Below, one piece after another: positions 20,005 through 29,765 of a stretch of DNA of 64,000 nt. The position numbers and the translations under genes were made by a program. The notes beneath the pieces were generated by a model. It was given only the letters and a program-made list of their open reading frames with translations, was not told the origin of the DNA and did not search any database. Within the stretch, counting starts at the first letter, position 1, and every line of letters starts with the position of its first letter. Source of the stretch: an uncultured Granulosicoccaceae bacterium (GTDB lineage Bacteria > Pseudomonadota > Gammaproteobacteria > Granulosicoccales > Granulosicoccaceae); assembly GCA_938006335.1 (NCBI GenBank), contig CALLMF010000023.1, positions 1 to 64,000 of the forward strand. The letters run 5' to 3'.

Positions 20005-21885
20005 TCAGGCACTCGCTTTCAGGCTGAGCTTCTTGAGGTGGACAAGCAAAAGCGATACCGCCGCTGGCGTTATGCCGGGAATCCGTGAAGCCTGCCCCAC
20101 TGTCGACGGCCGGTGATCACCCAGTTTCTGGCGCACCTCATTGGACAGCCCTCGTACCGCCGCCCAATCGATGTCGTCGGGCAAGAGGATGCTTTCGTTT
20201 TGTCGCGCGCGGTCGACATCGGCCTGCTGGCGCTCGAGATAACCCGAATAGCGTGCCTCGGTTTCCACCAGCGCCATCACCTGCTGATCGTGGGCGTGCT
20301 CACCGACGGCATCGAGAATGGCAGCCAGCGGAACCTCAGGCATTCGTACAAGCTCGTCGCCGCTGCGGTCTCTCGACAAGGACACGCCACACCGTTGCTT
20401 GAGGTCCTCGGCAGCCGGGGTGTTCGGATGGATACGAATTCCGGACAAACGCTCGCCGAGTACAGAGATCGCCTCGCGCTTTTCACAAAACGACTGCCAG
20501 CGTTGATCGCTGACCAGACCGAGCTCACGCCCGCGTGGAGTCAGTCGCAGGTCGGCATTGTCTTCGCGCAGCAACAAGCGGTATTCAGCACGGCTGGTAA
20601 ACATCCGATAGGGCTCGGTGGTACCGCGCGTGATCAGGTCATCGATCAGAACACCCATATAGGCTTCGTCACGACGCGGCGTCCAGGCCTCTTCCCCACG
20701 GGTGGCCCTGGCCGCATTGAGACCCGCAATCAGACCTTGTGCGCCGGCTTCCTCGTAGCCCGTCGTGCCGTTGATCTGACCGGCAAAATACAAGCCTGCA
20801 ACAGCTCTTGTCTCGAGCGACGGGCGCAAGCCCCGAGGATCAAAATAGTCGTATTCGATCGCGTAGCCTGGCCGCGTGATGTGCGCACGCTCGAAACCCT
20901 TGATCGATTGAACGTATCGAATCTGCACATCGAACGGCAGGCTTGTGGAGATTCCATTCGGGTAGATCTCGTGAGTGTTCAGGCCTTCGGGTTCGATGAA
21001 TATCTGGTGTGAGTCCCGATCTGCGAATCTCACTACCTTGTCTTCTATGGATGGGCAGTAGCGAGGCCCCGTGCCCTCGATCTGGCCACCAAACAAGGGC
21101 GAACGGTCGAGCGCGCCCTCGATTATCTCGTGCGTTGTGCGGTTAGTCTCGGTGATATGACAGTGCACCTGGGCGGGATGATCTGCCGTGGAGCCGAGAT
21201 AGCTGAACACCGGACGCGGATCATCACCGGGTTGCACCTGCAATCCGCTGTAGTCGATGCTGCGCGCGTCTATGCGCGGCGGCGTACCCGTTTTCAAACG
21301 GCCCGTACCCAGCTCCATTTCGCGCAACCGGTGCGCAAGCGTCATTGATGGGCGATCGCCCATGCGGCCCGCGTCCTGTTGCGCTTCGCCGACGTGTATG
21401 CGCCCCGCCAGAAACGTTCCCGCCGTCAGCACGACCGTTGTCGAGGTGATGCGTGCGCCAAGCTGGGTGACGACACCCGCCACTCGCGAACCCTCGATGA
21501 TCAGGTCATCAACGCCCTGCTGAAACACGGCAAGGTCAGGCTGGTTCTCGACGATGCCACGGATCGCTTCGCGGTAGAGCTGGCGATCCGCCTGGGCGCG
21601 GGTCGCCCGAACAGCAGGGCCCTTGCGAGCATTGAGCGTGCGGAAATGAATACCTGCCGCATCCGCTGCGATAGCCATGGCGCCACCCAAGGCGTCGATT
21701 TCCTTGACCAGATGCCCCTTGCCGATACCACCAATGGCGGGATTGCAACTCATCTGCCCGAGCGTTTCGATGCTGTGCGTGATCAGAAGCGTTTTCGAGC
21801 CACTGCGCGCAGCCGCCAGTGCAGCCTCCGTGCCGGCATGGCCGCCACCCACCACAATGACGTCAAATTGTTCGGGATACTGCAT
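20005..21885 (-). CDS. mnmG: tRNA uridine-5-carboxymethylaminomethyl modification enzyme MnmG
   Basis: FAD enzyme that, with MnmE, installs the cmnm5 group on wobble U34 of several tRNAs (GidA). The protein is 626 aa, as usual. The FAD-binding [17 protein letters not shown] is at the N-terminus, followed by [22 protein letters not shown] with the catalytic Cys, and the family signatures TGTFL and [18 protein letters not shown] chose ATG 21885 ([18 protein letters not shown]). Its usual neighbours mnmE and rsmG are displaced by accessory blocks on both sides. Confidence 0.97.
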   Translation of the reverse strand: MQYPEQFDVIVVGGGHAGTEAALAAARSGSKTLLITHSIETLGQMSCNPAIGGIGKGHLVKEIDALGGAMAIAADAAGIHFRTLNARKGPAVRATRAQADRQLYREAIRGIVENQPDLAVFQQGVDDLIIEGSRVAGVVTQLGARITSTTVVLTAGTFLAGRIHVGEAQQDAGRMGDRPSMTLAHRLREMELGTGRLKTGTPPRIDARSIDYSGLQVQPGDDPRPVFSYLGSTADHPAQVHCHITETNRTTHEIIEGALDRSPLFGGQIEGTGPRYCPSIEDKVVRFADRDSHQIFIEPEGLNTHEIYPNGISTSLPFDVQIRYVQSIKGFERAHITRPGYAIEYDYFDPRGLRPSLETRAVAGLYFAGQINGTTGYEEAGAQGLIAGLNAARATRGEEAWTPRRDEAYMGVLIDDLITRGTTEPYRMFTSRAEYRLLLREDNADLRLTPRGRELGLVSDQRWQSFCEKREAISVLGERLSGIRIHPNTPAAEDLKQRCGVSLSRDRSGDELVRMPEVPLAAILDAVGEHAHDQQVMALVETEARYSGYLERQQADVDRARQNESILLPDDIDWAAVRGLSNEVRQKLGDHRPSTVGQASRIPGITPAAVSLLLVHLKKLSLKASA

Positions 21886-22030
21886 GAGATCTCGCGCTTC
21901 ATCAGCGCACTGGTTGATCGGGTACCAAGTATAGGCCGCGGGCGGGTCTGTCCGCATGCTTCACGGCATCGCCGCGAGTCCCGATGGACACACTAGACTA
22001 GCCAGCCCGTCGCTCACATCGCTCTTTCCC

Positions 22031-22666
22031 ATGTCAGGCAAGAACAGCCGCTTCACCCTGCACCTCGCTGGCCCGTCGCCGTTCGCTCGCAAGGTTCAAG
22101 CGGTTGCGATCGAACTGGGGGTCGACTCGCGCATGGATCTCGAACCTCTGCTCGTGGCACCGGGCAAGGAAAATGTCGACTACGCACGCTCTGTCAATCC
22201 GTTGAAACGTGTACCCGCACTGACACTGGACGATGGAACAACACTGCTGGACTCATCGCTGATCTGCCAATACCTCGATGAAACCGAGGGCGGCAGCTTG
22301 GTACCTCGAGACGGCGCACAGCGATGGATCGTGCTGAATGTGCTTGCTGTTGCGAACGGACTGATGGAGGTATCGGTTCAACTGCGCTACGAAACCTTTG
22401 CACGCCCGGAAGACCATCGCTGGGGCGACTTCATTGCCGATCTCGAGCAGCGCATACTCAACGCGCTCGATTGGCTCGATGCGCGTGCAGATGCTCTGTC
22501 GCACGACGACCCGGACCTGGCAGGTCTTGCCTGTGTGATTGCGGTCGAGTACATCGACTTCAGGTTTCCAGACATGGACTGGCGAGAAGGTCGTCCGGCA
22601 TTACAGACCTTGCATCAGGCTCTAGCCCATCGCTCGTCCCTCGCTGGTACGCGCCCGGATAGCTGA
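22031..22666 (+). CDS. Glutathione S-transferase family protein
   Basis: GST-like protein with an N-terminal thioredoxin domain (FTLHLAGPSPFARKVQAVAIELG; a Ser-Pro-Phe at the usual catalytic Ser/Cys position) and a helical C-terminal domain. The protein is 211 aa, the family length. NPLKRVPALTLDDGTTLLDSSLICQYLDE is the glutathione-binding region. I chose ATG 22031. It is divergent from mnmG, and its substrate is unknown. A small gap separates it from the downstream ABC exporter gene, which could be cotranscribed. Confidence 0.85.
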   Translation: MSGKNSRFTLHLAGPSPFARKVQAVAIELGVDSRMDLEPLLVAPGKENVDYARSVNPLKRVPALTLDDGTTLLDSSLICQYLDETEGGSLVPRDGAQRWIVLNVLAVANGLMEVSVQLRYETFARPEDHRWGDFIADLEQRILNALDWLDARADALSHDDPDLAGLACVIAVEYIDFRFPDMDWREGRPALQTLHQALAHRSSLAGTRPDS

Positions 22667-22701
22667 AGGCGGCGCCCTCCCCACTCTCGCGGCAATTGCA
22701 C

Positions 22702-24492
22702 ATGTCCAGCTCGGTAGCCAGTGATCGCTCGGCCACGGCCACGCTCAGGCGCCTGGTACCGTTTCTGCGACCTTATCGCGGTCGTATCCTGCTTGCGGCC
22801 GCTGCCTTGCTGATTGCGGCGGCCGCTACTCTGGCGCTGCCCATCGCGTTTCGGTTCCTGATTGATCGAGGCTTTGACAACGCCTCGAATGCCGAGCTTG
22901 GCAGTGAAACCAATGCGGTATTCATCGGCTTGTTTGTACTTGCCCTGTTGCTCGCTGCAGCCACCGCCGTACGCTTCTACTGCGTCTCCTGGCTGGGGGA
23001 TCGCATCGTTGCAGACCTGCGCAAGGCGGTATTCGCCAGCGTGCTGCGCCAGGACCCGGTGTTCTTCGAAACGCTTCGTTCGGGAGAAGTACTGTCACGC
23101 CTGTCCAGCGACACCACCTTGATTCAGTCGCTGGTCGGTTCCAGCCTTTCGCTTGGACTGCGCAACGTGTTGTTGTTCATCGGCGGGCTGGGACTGATGA
23201 TCTGGTCAAGCCCGAGGCTCGCAAGCCTGATCGTCGTGTTGTTGGTACTGGTGGTCGTGCCCATTCTTGTCATTGGCCGGCACGTCCGTCGCTTGTCCAG
23301 AACCAGCCAGGATCGACTTGCCGACACCAGCGCACGCGCGGGCGAAACCCTCGCTGCGATGAGCACCGTGCAAAGCTATGTACAGGAAGACCGTGAATCG
23401 CAACGCTACGACACGGTCGTTGAAGAAGCCTTTGTCAGCGCAGTGAGACGCAACCGGAGCCGTGCGCTACTCACCGCACTGGTCATCGCGCTGGTCTTCG
23501 GTTCCATCGTCATCGTGCTGTGGCTGGGAGCACAGGCCGTCGCAGACAGTCGCATGTCTCCCGGGGTGTTGACGCAATTCATGCTGTATGCCGCCATCGT
23601 TGCCGGATCCACCGGCGCTCTCTCCGAAGTACTCGGAGATGTCCAACGCGCTGCCGGCGCTACCGAACGCCTGCTCGAGCTGCTCGATGCCAAACCCATC
23701 ATCATCGGAGGTTCAAAAGAGCTGCAGGCAAGCAAATCTGGCGAGAATTCAGGCGCGCGCGTTCACGTCAGCCAGGTCAACTTCAACTATCCGAGTCGAC
23801 CTGAAGAGGCCGCATTGACCGAGCTCGACTTCACCATCGAGCCTGGCGAAACACTGGCTCTGGTCGGGCCATCCGGAGCCGGCAAGACCACCGTACTGCA
23901 GTTGTTGATGCGCTTCTACGACCCCGCCTCCGGGCAGATCTGCATCGATGGACAGCCGCTGGAGCAACTGTCACTGGCCTCGTTGCGACGTTACATCGGC
24001 TTCGTGTCACAGGAAAGCGTGATCTTCTCCGACGACGTGGCGACCAACCTCAGGTTTGGAAAGCCAGAGGCCAGCGACGAAGAGATCGTCGTGGCGAGCC
24101 GCGCAGCACAGGCACATGAATTCATCGAACGACTACCCCAAGGCTATGACACTCCTCTGGGCGAACGCGGTGTCAGACTGTCCGGAGGTCAACGACAACG
24201 ACTCTCCATTGCTCGCGCTTTGTTGAAGGACCCGCCCCTGCTCTTGCTGGACGAGGCGACCAGCGCTCTCGATGCGGAAGCCGAGCGCAAGGTGCAGCTG
24301 GCCCTGCAAACAGCGATGACAGGCAGAACCACGCTCGTGATTGCCCATCGTCTGGCTACGGTGACAGGGGCGGACCGGATTCTTGTCATGGACCAGGGAC
24401 GTGTTGTCGAGCAAGGCACCCACGAGAGCCTGACCGCCCTTGGCGGTCTGTATGCGGAGCTTGCCGCACTGCAGTTCAGCGCAGCGTCTTGA
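22702..24492 (+). CDS. ABC exporter half-transporter (MsbA-related)
   Basis: Fused transmembrane and ATPase half-transporter that forms a homodimer. The protein is 596 aa. Six predicted membrane helices fill residues ~1-310. The ATPase part has Walker A GPSGAGKT (about 388-395), signature LSGGQRQRLSIARAL (about 492), Walker B LLLLDEATSALD (about 513) and H-loop IAHRLAT. I chose ATG 22702; a TTG two codons earlier is less likely. It resembles MsbA-related lipid or drug exporters, but the cargo cannot be told. Confidence 0.92.
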   Translation: MSSSVASDRSATATLRRLVPFLRPYRGRILLAAAALLIAAAATLALPIAFRFLIDRGFDNASNAELGSETNAVFIGLFVLALLLAAATAVRFYCVSWLGDRIVADLRKAVFASVLRQDPVFFETLRSGEVLSRLSSDTTLIQSLVGSSLSLGLRNVLLFIGGLGLMIWSSPRLASLIVVLLVLVVVPILVIGRHVRRLSRTSQDRLADTSARAGETLAAMSTVQSYVQEDRESQRYDTVVEEAFVSAVRRNRSRALLTALVIALVFGSIVIVLWLGAQAVADSRMSPGVLTQFMLYAAIVAGSTGALSEVLGDVQRAAGATERLLELLDAKPIIIGGSKELQASKSGENSGARVHVSQVNFNYPSRPEEAALTELDFTIEPGETLALVGPSGAGKTTVLQLLMRFYDPASGQICIDGQPLEQLSLASLRRYIGFVSQESVIFSDDVATNLRFGKPEASDEEIVVASRAAQAHEFIERLPQGYDTPLGERGVRLSGGQRQRLSIARALLKDPPLLLLDEATSALDAEAERKVQLALQTAMTGRTTLVIAHRLATVTGADRILVMDQGRVVEQGTHESLTALGGLYAELAALQFSAAS

Positions 24493-24693
24493 TAACCACG
24501 TCACACGGAAGCCTGGATTCGTGACCGAGGGCTGATGCAGCGGTGACACCGCACAACCGTGTTACATCGTTCAAGAACCTGAGCCAGTCGAGCATCGAAC
24601 ATCGAAGACAATCACAGCTTGGTAATCCTCATTGTCGAAAAGCCGACAACAGGCCGACACGATCAACACTTGGTTGTTGAAGCGTTTCAAAAA

Positions 24694-25932
24694 ATGTCGG
24701 TTCTATTCGTTGCTCTTGGAGTGGGTTGTGGTGCTGCAGCTACGGGCCTGGGACTTCCAGCACTAAAGGCAAAACGCAATGCATCATGCGTGACAGGCCT
24801 CGAGAAACATATCCCGGCCGAGTTCACAGCCACTCATAGCCACACCGACGCACGTGGCAGCACATTGATCGCCTGCGACATGAAGAGCGCAGCGGTCTTC
24901 ATCGTCGATGCAAGCTCGCAAGATCGCCAAATCGTGTTCGAGCCCATCAAGCAGCTCGAAAGTGTCGCCGTCGTCGAGCACGGTGAATCACGAGTGAGTG
25001 AACTGCGCCTCGATATCGCGCTGGCAGACGAACGACGAACCCTGGTCAAGGTGCACGTTCTGCAAAGCCCTGCCTCGCGCAAGTCCGAGCAGTACGCACA
25101 GGCACAGGCGCTCGCTGCAAAGTGGGCGACTCGACTGAGTGGGGAGATCGAGGACCCGACCGCACTGCTTGCCGCGCTCAGTGCTGACGAGAGTCCCGCT
25201 GTGTACGAACAGACAGGATCACGATGGCAGCTACCGGCTGCAGGCGCACTCGCTGGAATATCCGCACTTTCCCTGGCTGCCGCCATGATGTCGCAACCCG
25301 ACAAGCAGTCACCGGACCGCTCCATGGCGCAAGCACCATCGGTGAGTACGAGTGCCGCGGCAAACACACCGGCGGCCGCGCCAACGATTGCAGCTGCAAA
25401 CGTCGAGAAAGTCGACCTCAAGGCCGAACTCAACCCCTTGGAGGCTCGCATTGACGATGTCAGCGAGCGCTCCTTGATGCAAGGCAGCCGTATTTCGACC
25501 GAAGCCCTGATAAACGCCATATCCGATGTCGAGACCATCACCACGGAGCTCGACGACATCGAAGCCAGAGTATCCAGCAAGAAAGACCTGCGTCGCGTCG
25601 CCGATATACGCACCTACCTCGTCTCGACCCAACAGGATGTACTGCCGCGATACCGACGGCTCTACAGCAGCACGCTTGAAAAAGATGGCGACGTTTCAGT
25701 CTCGGCCTCGACCGGGGGTTACGCATCACGCGAGCTTTCGCTGACTCACGAGCAATTTCTCGATGATGACTTCCGCGCTGAATTCCTTGACGCCATCAGA
25801 GCGGATATTGCGCGACTGCGTTTTGACACGGTGACGTTCCACTCGGGAGTGGATAACGTGCTTATCGATTCGATGGACCTTGACGGCGATAGCGACGCGA
25901 TGCTGCACTCATCCCTACGTGGCTTCGACTAG
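24694..25932 (+). CDS. Unknown membrane protein with PH-like region and helical C-terminus
   Basis: I do not recognise this family. The protein is 412 aa from ATG 24694, which has no clear Shine-Dalgarno sequence; a TTG further upstream (24619) is possible. Residues ~2-24 form a hydrophobic helix. Residues ~60-150 alternate short strands (VFIVDASSQDRQIVFEPIKQLESV, then LRLDIALADERRTLVKVHVL) in a way that resembles a bacterial PH-like fold. A second membrane helix lies at ~179-199, then an Ala/Pro/Ser-rich linker, then an acidic helical region (~245-310) and an acidic C-terminus. It is convergent with ada. Confidence 0.65.
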   Translation: MSVLFVALGVGCGAAATGLGLPALKAKRNASCVTGLEKHIPAEFTATHSHTDARGSTLIACDMKSAAVFIVDASSQDRQIVFEPIKQLESVAVVEHGESRVSELRLDIALADERRTLVKVHVLQSPASRKSEQYAQAQALAAKWATRLSGEIEDPTALLAALSADESPAVYEQTGSRWQLPAAGALAGISALSLAAAMMSQPDKQSPDRSMAQAPSVSTSAAANTPAAAPTIAAANVEKVDLKAELNPLEARIDDVSERSLMQGSRISTEALINAISDVETITTELDDIEARVSSKKDLRRVADIRTYLVSTQQDVLPRYRRLYSSTLEKDGDVSVSASTGGYASRELSLTHEQFLDDDFRAEFLDAIRADIARLRFDTVTFHSGVDNVLIDSMDLDGDSDAMLHSSLRGFD

Positions 25933-25953
25933 TCAGAAGCGCTTTGCCGGGAT

Positions 25954-27066
25954 CTATGCATCGCGTATCTCGTCAGCACTCGTCGAACGCTGTTCCAGCT
26001 TTAGCAGAAACTGCTTGTGTTCATCACCCCAGCGGTAGCCGGACACGCTCCCGTCTGCGCGAATCACTCGATGGCAAGGCACCACGATAGCCACCGGGTT
26101 GGCAGCGCACGCATTGGCAACAGCACGACTCGAACGCGGCGAACCCAAGCGCGAGGCAAGCTCTGAGTACGTCCTGGTTTCGCCGACAGGTATGTTCAAC
26201 AGAGCAGTCCACACACGTTGCTGAAAAGCGGTGCCTCGCAAGTCCAGCGGCAGCAGCCTGGCGTCGTCGGGCTCGGCGATGCGGGCCACGACCGCCTGTA
26301 CCAGCGCAGCTCCAGCATCATCATCACGGTGCAAGGACGCTCTGGAGAATCGACCTTGCAAGGCTTGTTCGAGCCGGTCGTCGGAGGCTCTTTCGTCAAC
26401 TGACGCGTTATCTGCAGCGTGCTCCCCCGCCGGAGACAGCTCGACCGCGCACAGACCACGATCTGTCCACGCGACCAACAGACGTCCGAGTGGGCTCGAC
26501 GCCAAGGTATAGCGGATCTGCTCGCCGCGGGCGCCATCACGAATATCCGAGGGTTTCATGCCGAGCCGATCTCGCACGTCCTGATAGAAGCGCGTGGCGG
26601 ATTCATACCCGGCGTCGAACATCGCATCACTGACGCGCGCGGAGGATTGCGCGCAGTCCACCACGCGTTCGCGGCACTGTGATAACTGCCATTGCTTGGG
26701 AGTCAGACCGATCACTGCCTGAAATTCCCTGGACAAGGCGTGTCGGCCGATGCCCAGTCTGGTGGCGACATCGCTGACAGTCATCCTCTCGGATCCACCC
26801 AACAGGCGACAGGCCATCTCGATGCGGGCAGCACGCCGCGACAACGGCGTTCCCTGATCGGGTAGACAGCGACGACAAGCTCGAAACCCGGCTGCAAGCG
26901 CGGCATCCGAGCCGTCGAAGAAGCGCACATTGCCACGGCGTGCCGGTCGAGACGGACAGGACGGATGGCAAAACACCCCTGTGCTGACCACGCCGTACAC
27001 GAACTCTCCGTCAGCGTGCGCATCTCGAGCCACCACGGCCTTCCATCGTTGTTCATCCACGCTCAT
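25954..27066 (-). CDS. ada: Bifunctional DNA-repair methyltransferase and regulator Ada
   Basis: Ada removes methyl groups from DNA phosphotriesters and O6-methylguanine and activates the adaptive response. The protein is 370 aa. The N-terminal zinc site has Cys33, Cys37, Cys64 and Cys67 (GVFCHPSC and CRRC). An AraC-type helix-turn-helix follows (about 85-180), then the methyltransferase domain with the active Cys331 in PCHRVIRADGSVSGYRWG. I chose ATG 27066 (MSVDEQRWKAVVARDAHADGEF) with GGAG upstream. It is divergent from the amidase gene. Confidence 0.95.
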   Translation of the reverse strand: MSVDEQRWKAVVARDAHADGEFVYGVVSTGVFCHPSCPSRPARRGNVRFFDGSDAALAAGFRACRRCLPDQGTPLSRRAARIEMACRLLGGSERMTVSDVATRLGIGRHALSREFQAVIGLTPKQWQLSQCRERVVDCAQSSARVSDAMFDAGYESATRFYQDVRDRLGMKPSDIRDGARGEQIRYTLASSPLGRLLVAWTDRGLCAVELSPAGEHAADNASVDERASDDRLEQALQGRFSRASLHRDDDAGAALVQAVVARIAEPDDARLLPLDLRGTAFQQRVWTALLNIPVGETRTYSELASRLGSPRSSRAVANACAANPVAIVVPCHRVIRADGSVSGYRWGDEHKQFLLKLEQRSTSADEIRDA

Positions 27067-27223
27067 GTCCGATCTCCGTAAATCCTCGATGTAGAGTGCC
27101 ATCGGGCTGGAGCGAGGTTCTGCCATTTCGGGTCAGTGAATTCCCACAATCGTCTGGCAACTTCTCGCGACGTGCCCTCTGCAGCGTAGACTCCCAGGTC
27201 CTCTCACCGCCAGACTCAAGCAG

Positions 27224-28507
27224 ATGACCAAAGCTCAGGGCCCCAGCCGACAACGTGTGGAAGCCGCCTTGCAGCAGATCAGCGATCTTGGCGTCGAATC
27301 CACGCGCATCTTCATTACCATTGATCGCGAACGCGCCAAACGGGATGCAGATGCTGTCGACAAGCGCCTCGCCGCCGGGGAGAGGCTGCCACTGGCAGGT
27401 CTGGTCTGCTCGATCAAGGACCTGGTGGATCGTCGCGGTGAGCGCACGACCGCAGGATCTCGATTGCTCGAGCGTCGCGAGGTCGCCGCTACCGATGCCG
27501 AGATCCTGTCTCGGCTCGAGGCCGCGGGTGCCGTCATTCTGGGCCGGACCAACCTGTCCGAGTTCGCCTATAGCGGCGTTGGTCTGAACCCGCATCACGG
27601 CACTCCGGGATGCATTTTCGACAAGACGCTGGTTCCCGGAGGATCCAGCTCCGGTGCTGCCTTGTCGGTGGCTCACGGCATCTGTGACATCGCTATCGGC
27701 ACTGACACCGGAGGCTCGGTCCGCGTGCCGGCAGCTGTCAACGGCATCCACGGAATCAAGCCCACCACCGGCCTTGTACCGACGACCGGAGTCCACCCGC
27801 TGAGCTCACTGATGGACAGCGTCGGCCCGCTCAGCAATGATTGGGCAACGACGCGGCTGGCATTCGAAGTATTGAGCGGTACCGCCTTTGACGCTCCAGC
27901 ATCGTCAAGCCTTGTGCTTGGTGTCCCTCAGGGCGCGTTTACCGGTGATCTCGACAATGCCATCGCCGACGCGTTTGACAACAACCTGAACGTCTTGCGC
28001 AAGGCGGGTGTGGAGCTCGTCGACATCGATCTTGAGTGGATGACGGGCGTCGCCGTTGCCAACCGCACACTGGTTTCCTGTGAGGCGCACGAACAGTACG
28101 GCCCGGACCTCAAGGAGTTGGCCAAGGTTGGCGACCCACACATACTGGAGCGTATCCGGTTTGCTGAAGATGTTGCCCCGGCTGCTCGTGCTGCCGCGCA
28201 CACCCTGCGCGTAGAGTCCGTCAGCCGCTTCACTGGCGCACTGGAAAGCGCAGGCGTCAGCGCCATCCTTTCGCCAACGGTGCCGATCGACACGCCAAGC
28301 AAGGATGACGCGAAAGCAGACTTTGGTCGCCTCAATGCCGCCCTACTGCGCAACACCTCCTTGATCAATTTTGTCGACGGCTGTTCGGTCAGCCTGCCGA
28401 CCGCTTCTACGGGTGCCGTGCCGGGCGCCATGATGGTGTCGGCAGCCTCAGGTCAGGATCAGCGATTGATCTCCGTGGTAGACGCGCTGGTTCCGCTACT
28501 GGGGTGA
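27224..28507 (+). CDS. Amidase signature family hydrolase
   Basis: Amidase-signature enzyme that cleaves C-N bonds. The protein is 427 aa, at the short end for the family. The Ser-cisSer-Lys triad is visible: Lys65 in CSIKDLV, the serine run at 141-143 in GGSSSGAA, and Ser165 in TDTGGSVRVPA. It is not GatA-like in context, since there is no gatB or gatC. It starts 157 bp from the divergent ada start. The substrate is unknown. Its stop codon overlaps a possible Zur half-site for the next locus. Confidence 0.88.
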   Translation: MTKAQGPSRQRVEAALQQISDLGVESTRIFITIDRERAKRDADAVDKRLAAGERLPLAGLVCSIKDLVDRRGERTTAGSRLLERREVAATDAEILSRLEAAGAVILGRTNLSEFAYSGVGLNPHHGTPGCIFDKTLVPGGSSSGAALSVAHGICDIAIGTDTGGSVRVPAAVNGIHGIKPTTGLVPTTGVHPLSSLMDSVGPLSNDWATTRLAFEVLSGTAFDAPASSSLVLGVPQGAFTGDLDNAIADAFDNNLNVLRKAGVELVDIDLEWMTGVAVANRTLVSCEAHEQYGPDLKELAKVGDPHILERIRFAEDVAPAARAAAHTLRVESVSRFTGALESAGVSAILSPTVPIDTPSKDDAKADFGRLNAALLRNTSLINFVDGCSVSLPTASTGAVPGAMMVSAASGQDQRLISVVDALVPLLG

Positions 28508-28516
28508 CGGTATAAC
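28504..28516. promoter_or_regulatory. Weak Zur-box candidate before the zinc locus
   Basis: GTGACGGTATAAC matches 9 of 12 defined positions of GTTATAnTATAAC, the core seen in gammaproteobacterial Zur boxes; the right half (TATAAC) is perfect and the left half is poor. It overlaps the amidase stop codon and lies 24 nt before the first His-rich gene. Confidence 0.3.
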
Positions 28517-28540
28517 GCCTGCCTCACCCGCCAATTGGCG

Positions 28541-29038
28541 ATGAGCTATCCTATTGGCGTGATCCCGTCGCGCATTCCATCGGTACTGGTACTGGTGCTC
28601 GCACTGGTCCTTGCACCGTTGATATCGGCGGTGCATGTGACGGTGGCGCACCTGCCTGATGCCGCGCAGATTTCTGCGTCGCCAACTTCGCCGGTCCACT
28701 CCTTCGCGCGGGTGTCCCATGCGCACTCCAGCGTGCATCACGATCACGATGCGCACCACGGATATCACCACACGGCAGCCCATGGGCCGCTCACCCCGTC
28801 GGTATCGGCAAGCCACGCATTCGGCACACTGCACGGCGGACACGACCACAAGGACTCACAGGTCGAGTTCTGCCAACTCTTTCACCTGCACGCCTCGTCT
28901 TCTGCGCTTGTCGGACCGATCCAGCTCGCAGTCTTTGGTCAAAAAACGGCAGAACGTTTTGATCGCCATCTGAATCACAGCGTCGCTCAGGCGTCAGCCC
29001 TGACCGCGGTAGCCAGAGGACCACCCGTCATTTCCTGA
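28541..29038 (+). CDS. His-rich secreted protein, possible metal-binding partner of the zinc locus
   Basis: I do not recognise a named family. The protein is 165 aa. An N-terminal hydrophobic stretch (about 10-30, VLVLVLALVLAPLISA) is a signal peptide or anchor. A His-rich segment follows (HAHSSVHHDHDAHHGYHH and HGGHDHKD), and then FCQLFHLHAS. The histidines suggest binding of zinc or another metal in the periplasm. I chose ATG 28541; a TTG two codons earlier is possible. It lies 57 nt before the DUF2796 gene and reads in the same direction. Confidence 0.7.
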   Translation: MSYPIGVIPSRIPSVLVLVLALVLAPLISAVHVTVAHLPDAAQISASPTSPVHSFARVSHAHSSVHHDHDAHHGYHHTAAHGPLTPSVSASHAFGTLHGGHDHKDSQVEFCQLFHLHASSSALVGPIQLAVFGQKTAERFDRHLNHSVAQASALTAVARGPPVIS

Positions 29039-29095
29039 AGTGTCTTGAACGCGTATCACACGCCCCCTTCTTCAAGAATCCCTGGAACTTGACCC

Positions 29096-29731
29096 ATGCA
29101 ACGCACCCTTCTTGCACTGCTGTGCGCTTCTTTTGCAGCACCCGCTACCGCTAGTACCCGTGATCTGGACAGCCACGAACACGGCGGCTCAACGCTGGAT
29201 ATCGTCGTTGACGGTGACGTCATCGAAGCCAGCTTTCTCAGCCCATGGATGAACCTCGTGGGCTTTGAACACGAACCGTCAACACACGAACAGGAACACG
29301 CTGTCGAAGAGGCACTCGAATCGCTCGGCGACGCCGTTGCCATGCTCGGCATACCGTCTGGTGCCGAATGCTCACTGCAGTCCGCTGATGTCGACAGTTC
29401 GATGTCCATGGCTGAACACGATGAGGAACATCATGACGAGCACGACGACGAGCACGACGACGAACACCACGACGAACACCACGACGAGCACGACGACGAG
29501 CACGACGACGAGCACGATCACGAGGCTGATGAATCAACGCATTCGGAAGTCAGCGTTATCTGGACGCTATCGTGTGCCAATCTCGATGAACTGGCCACGA
29601 TCCGACCGGGTGTGATCGAGCGTTTCCCCGGCATCGAAGTGATCTCCGTGCAGCTCGCGGGCCCGGGTGGACAGTCAGCCGCACAGGTCGATAAAGACGC
29701 GAGCGCCTTGTCTCTCGCAGAGATCTTGTAA
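29096..29731 (+). CDS. zrgA: DUF2796 periplasmic zinc-binding protein (ZrgA-like)
   Basis: ZrgA-type proteins bind zinc in the periplasm for a MacB-like ABC system. The protein is 211 aa. A signal peptide covers residues 1-19 (MQRTLLALLCASFAAPATA). The family features are HEHGGSTLDIVVDG, SPWMNLVGFEHEP and the C-terminal FPGIEVISVQL. The centre holds a long run of His, Asp and Glu (about 108-142). It is followed by ATPase, permease and DUF3299 genes, the order known from P. aeruginosa PA4063-PA4066 and V. cholerae zrg. The gene symbol is by similarity. Confidence 0.85.
   Translation: MQRTLLALLCASFAAPATASTRDLDSHEHGGSTLDIVVDGDVIEASFLSPWMNLVGFEHEPSTHEQEHAVEEALESLGDAVAMLGIPSGAECSLQSADVDSSMSMAEHDEEHHDEHDDEHDDEHHDEHHDEHDDEHDDEHDHEADESTHSEVSVIWTLSCANLDELATIRPGVIERFPGIEVISVQLAGPGGQSAAQVDKDASALSLAEIL
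29414..29522 (+). repeat. Tandem repeats encoding a His/Asp/Glu tract
   Basis: Units of 9 and 12 nt based on gacgagcac and gacgaacac are repeated about ten times and encode DEH, DDEH and DEHH blocks inside the ZrgA-like gene. The tract could vary in length by slippage. It is coding and should not be read as a CRISPR or intergenic repeat. Confidence 0.9.
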
Positions 29732-29765
29732 GTGGCTGTTTGCGGTACAGACGTTGCGAATCCAC

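Noticed and set aside
24632..24649. TTGTCG/CGACAA hairpin after the ABC exporter gene
   Set aside because: The stem is only 6 bp and no T-run follows, so it does not support a terminator; I see no other feature in the 24493-24693 gap.
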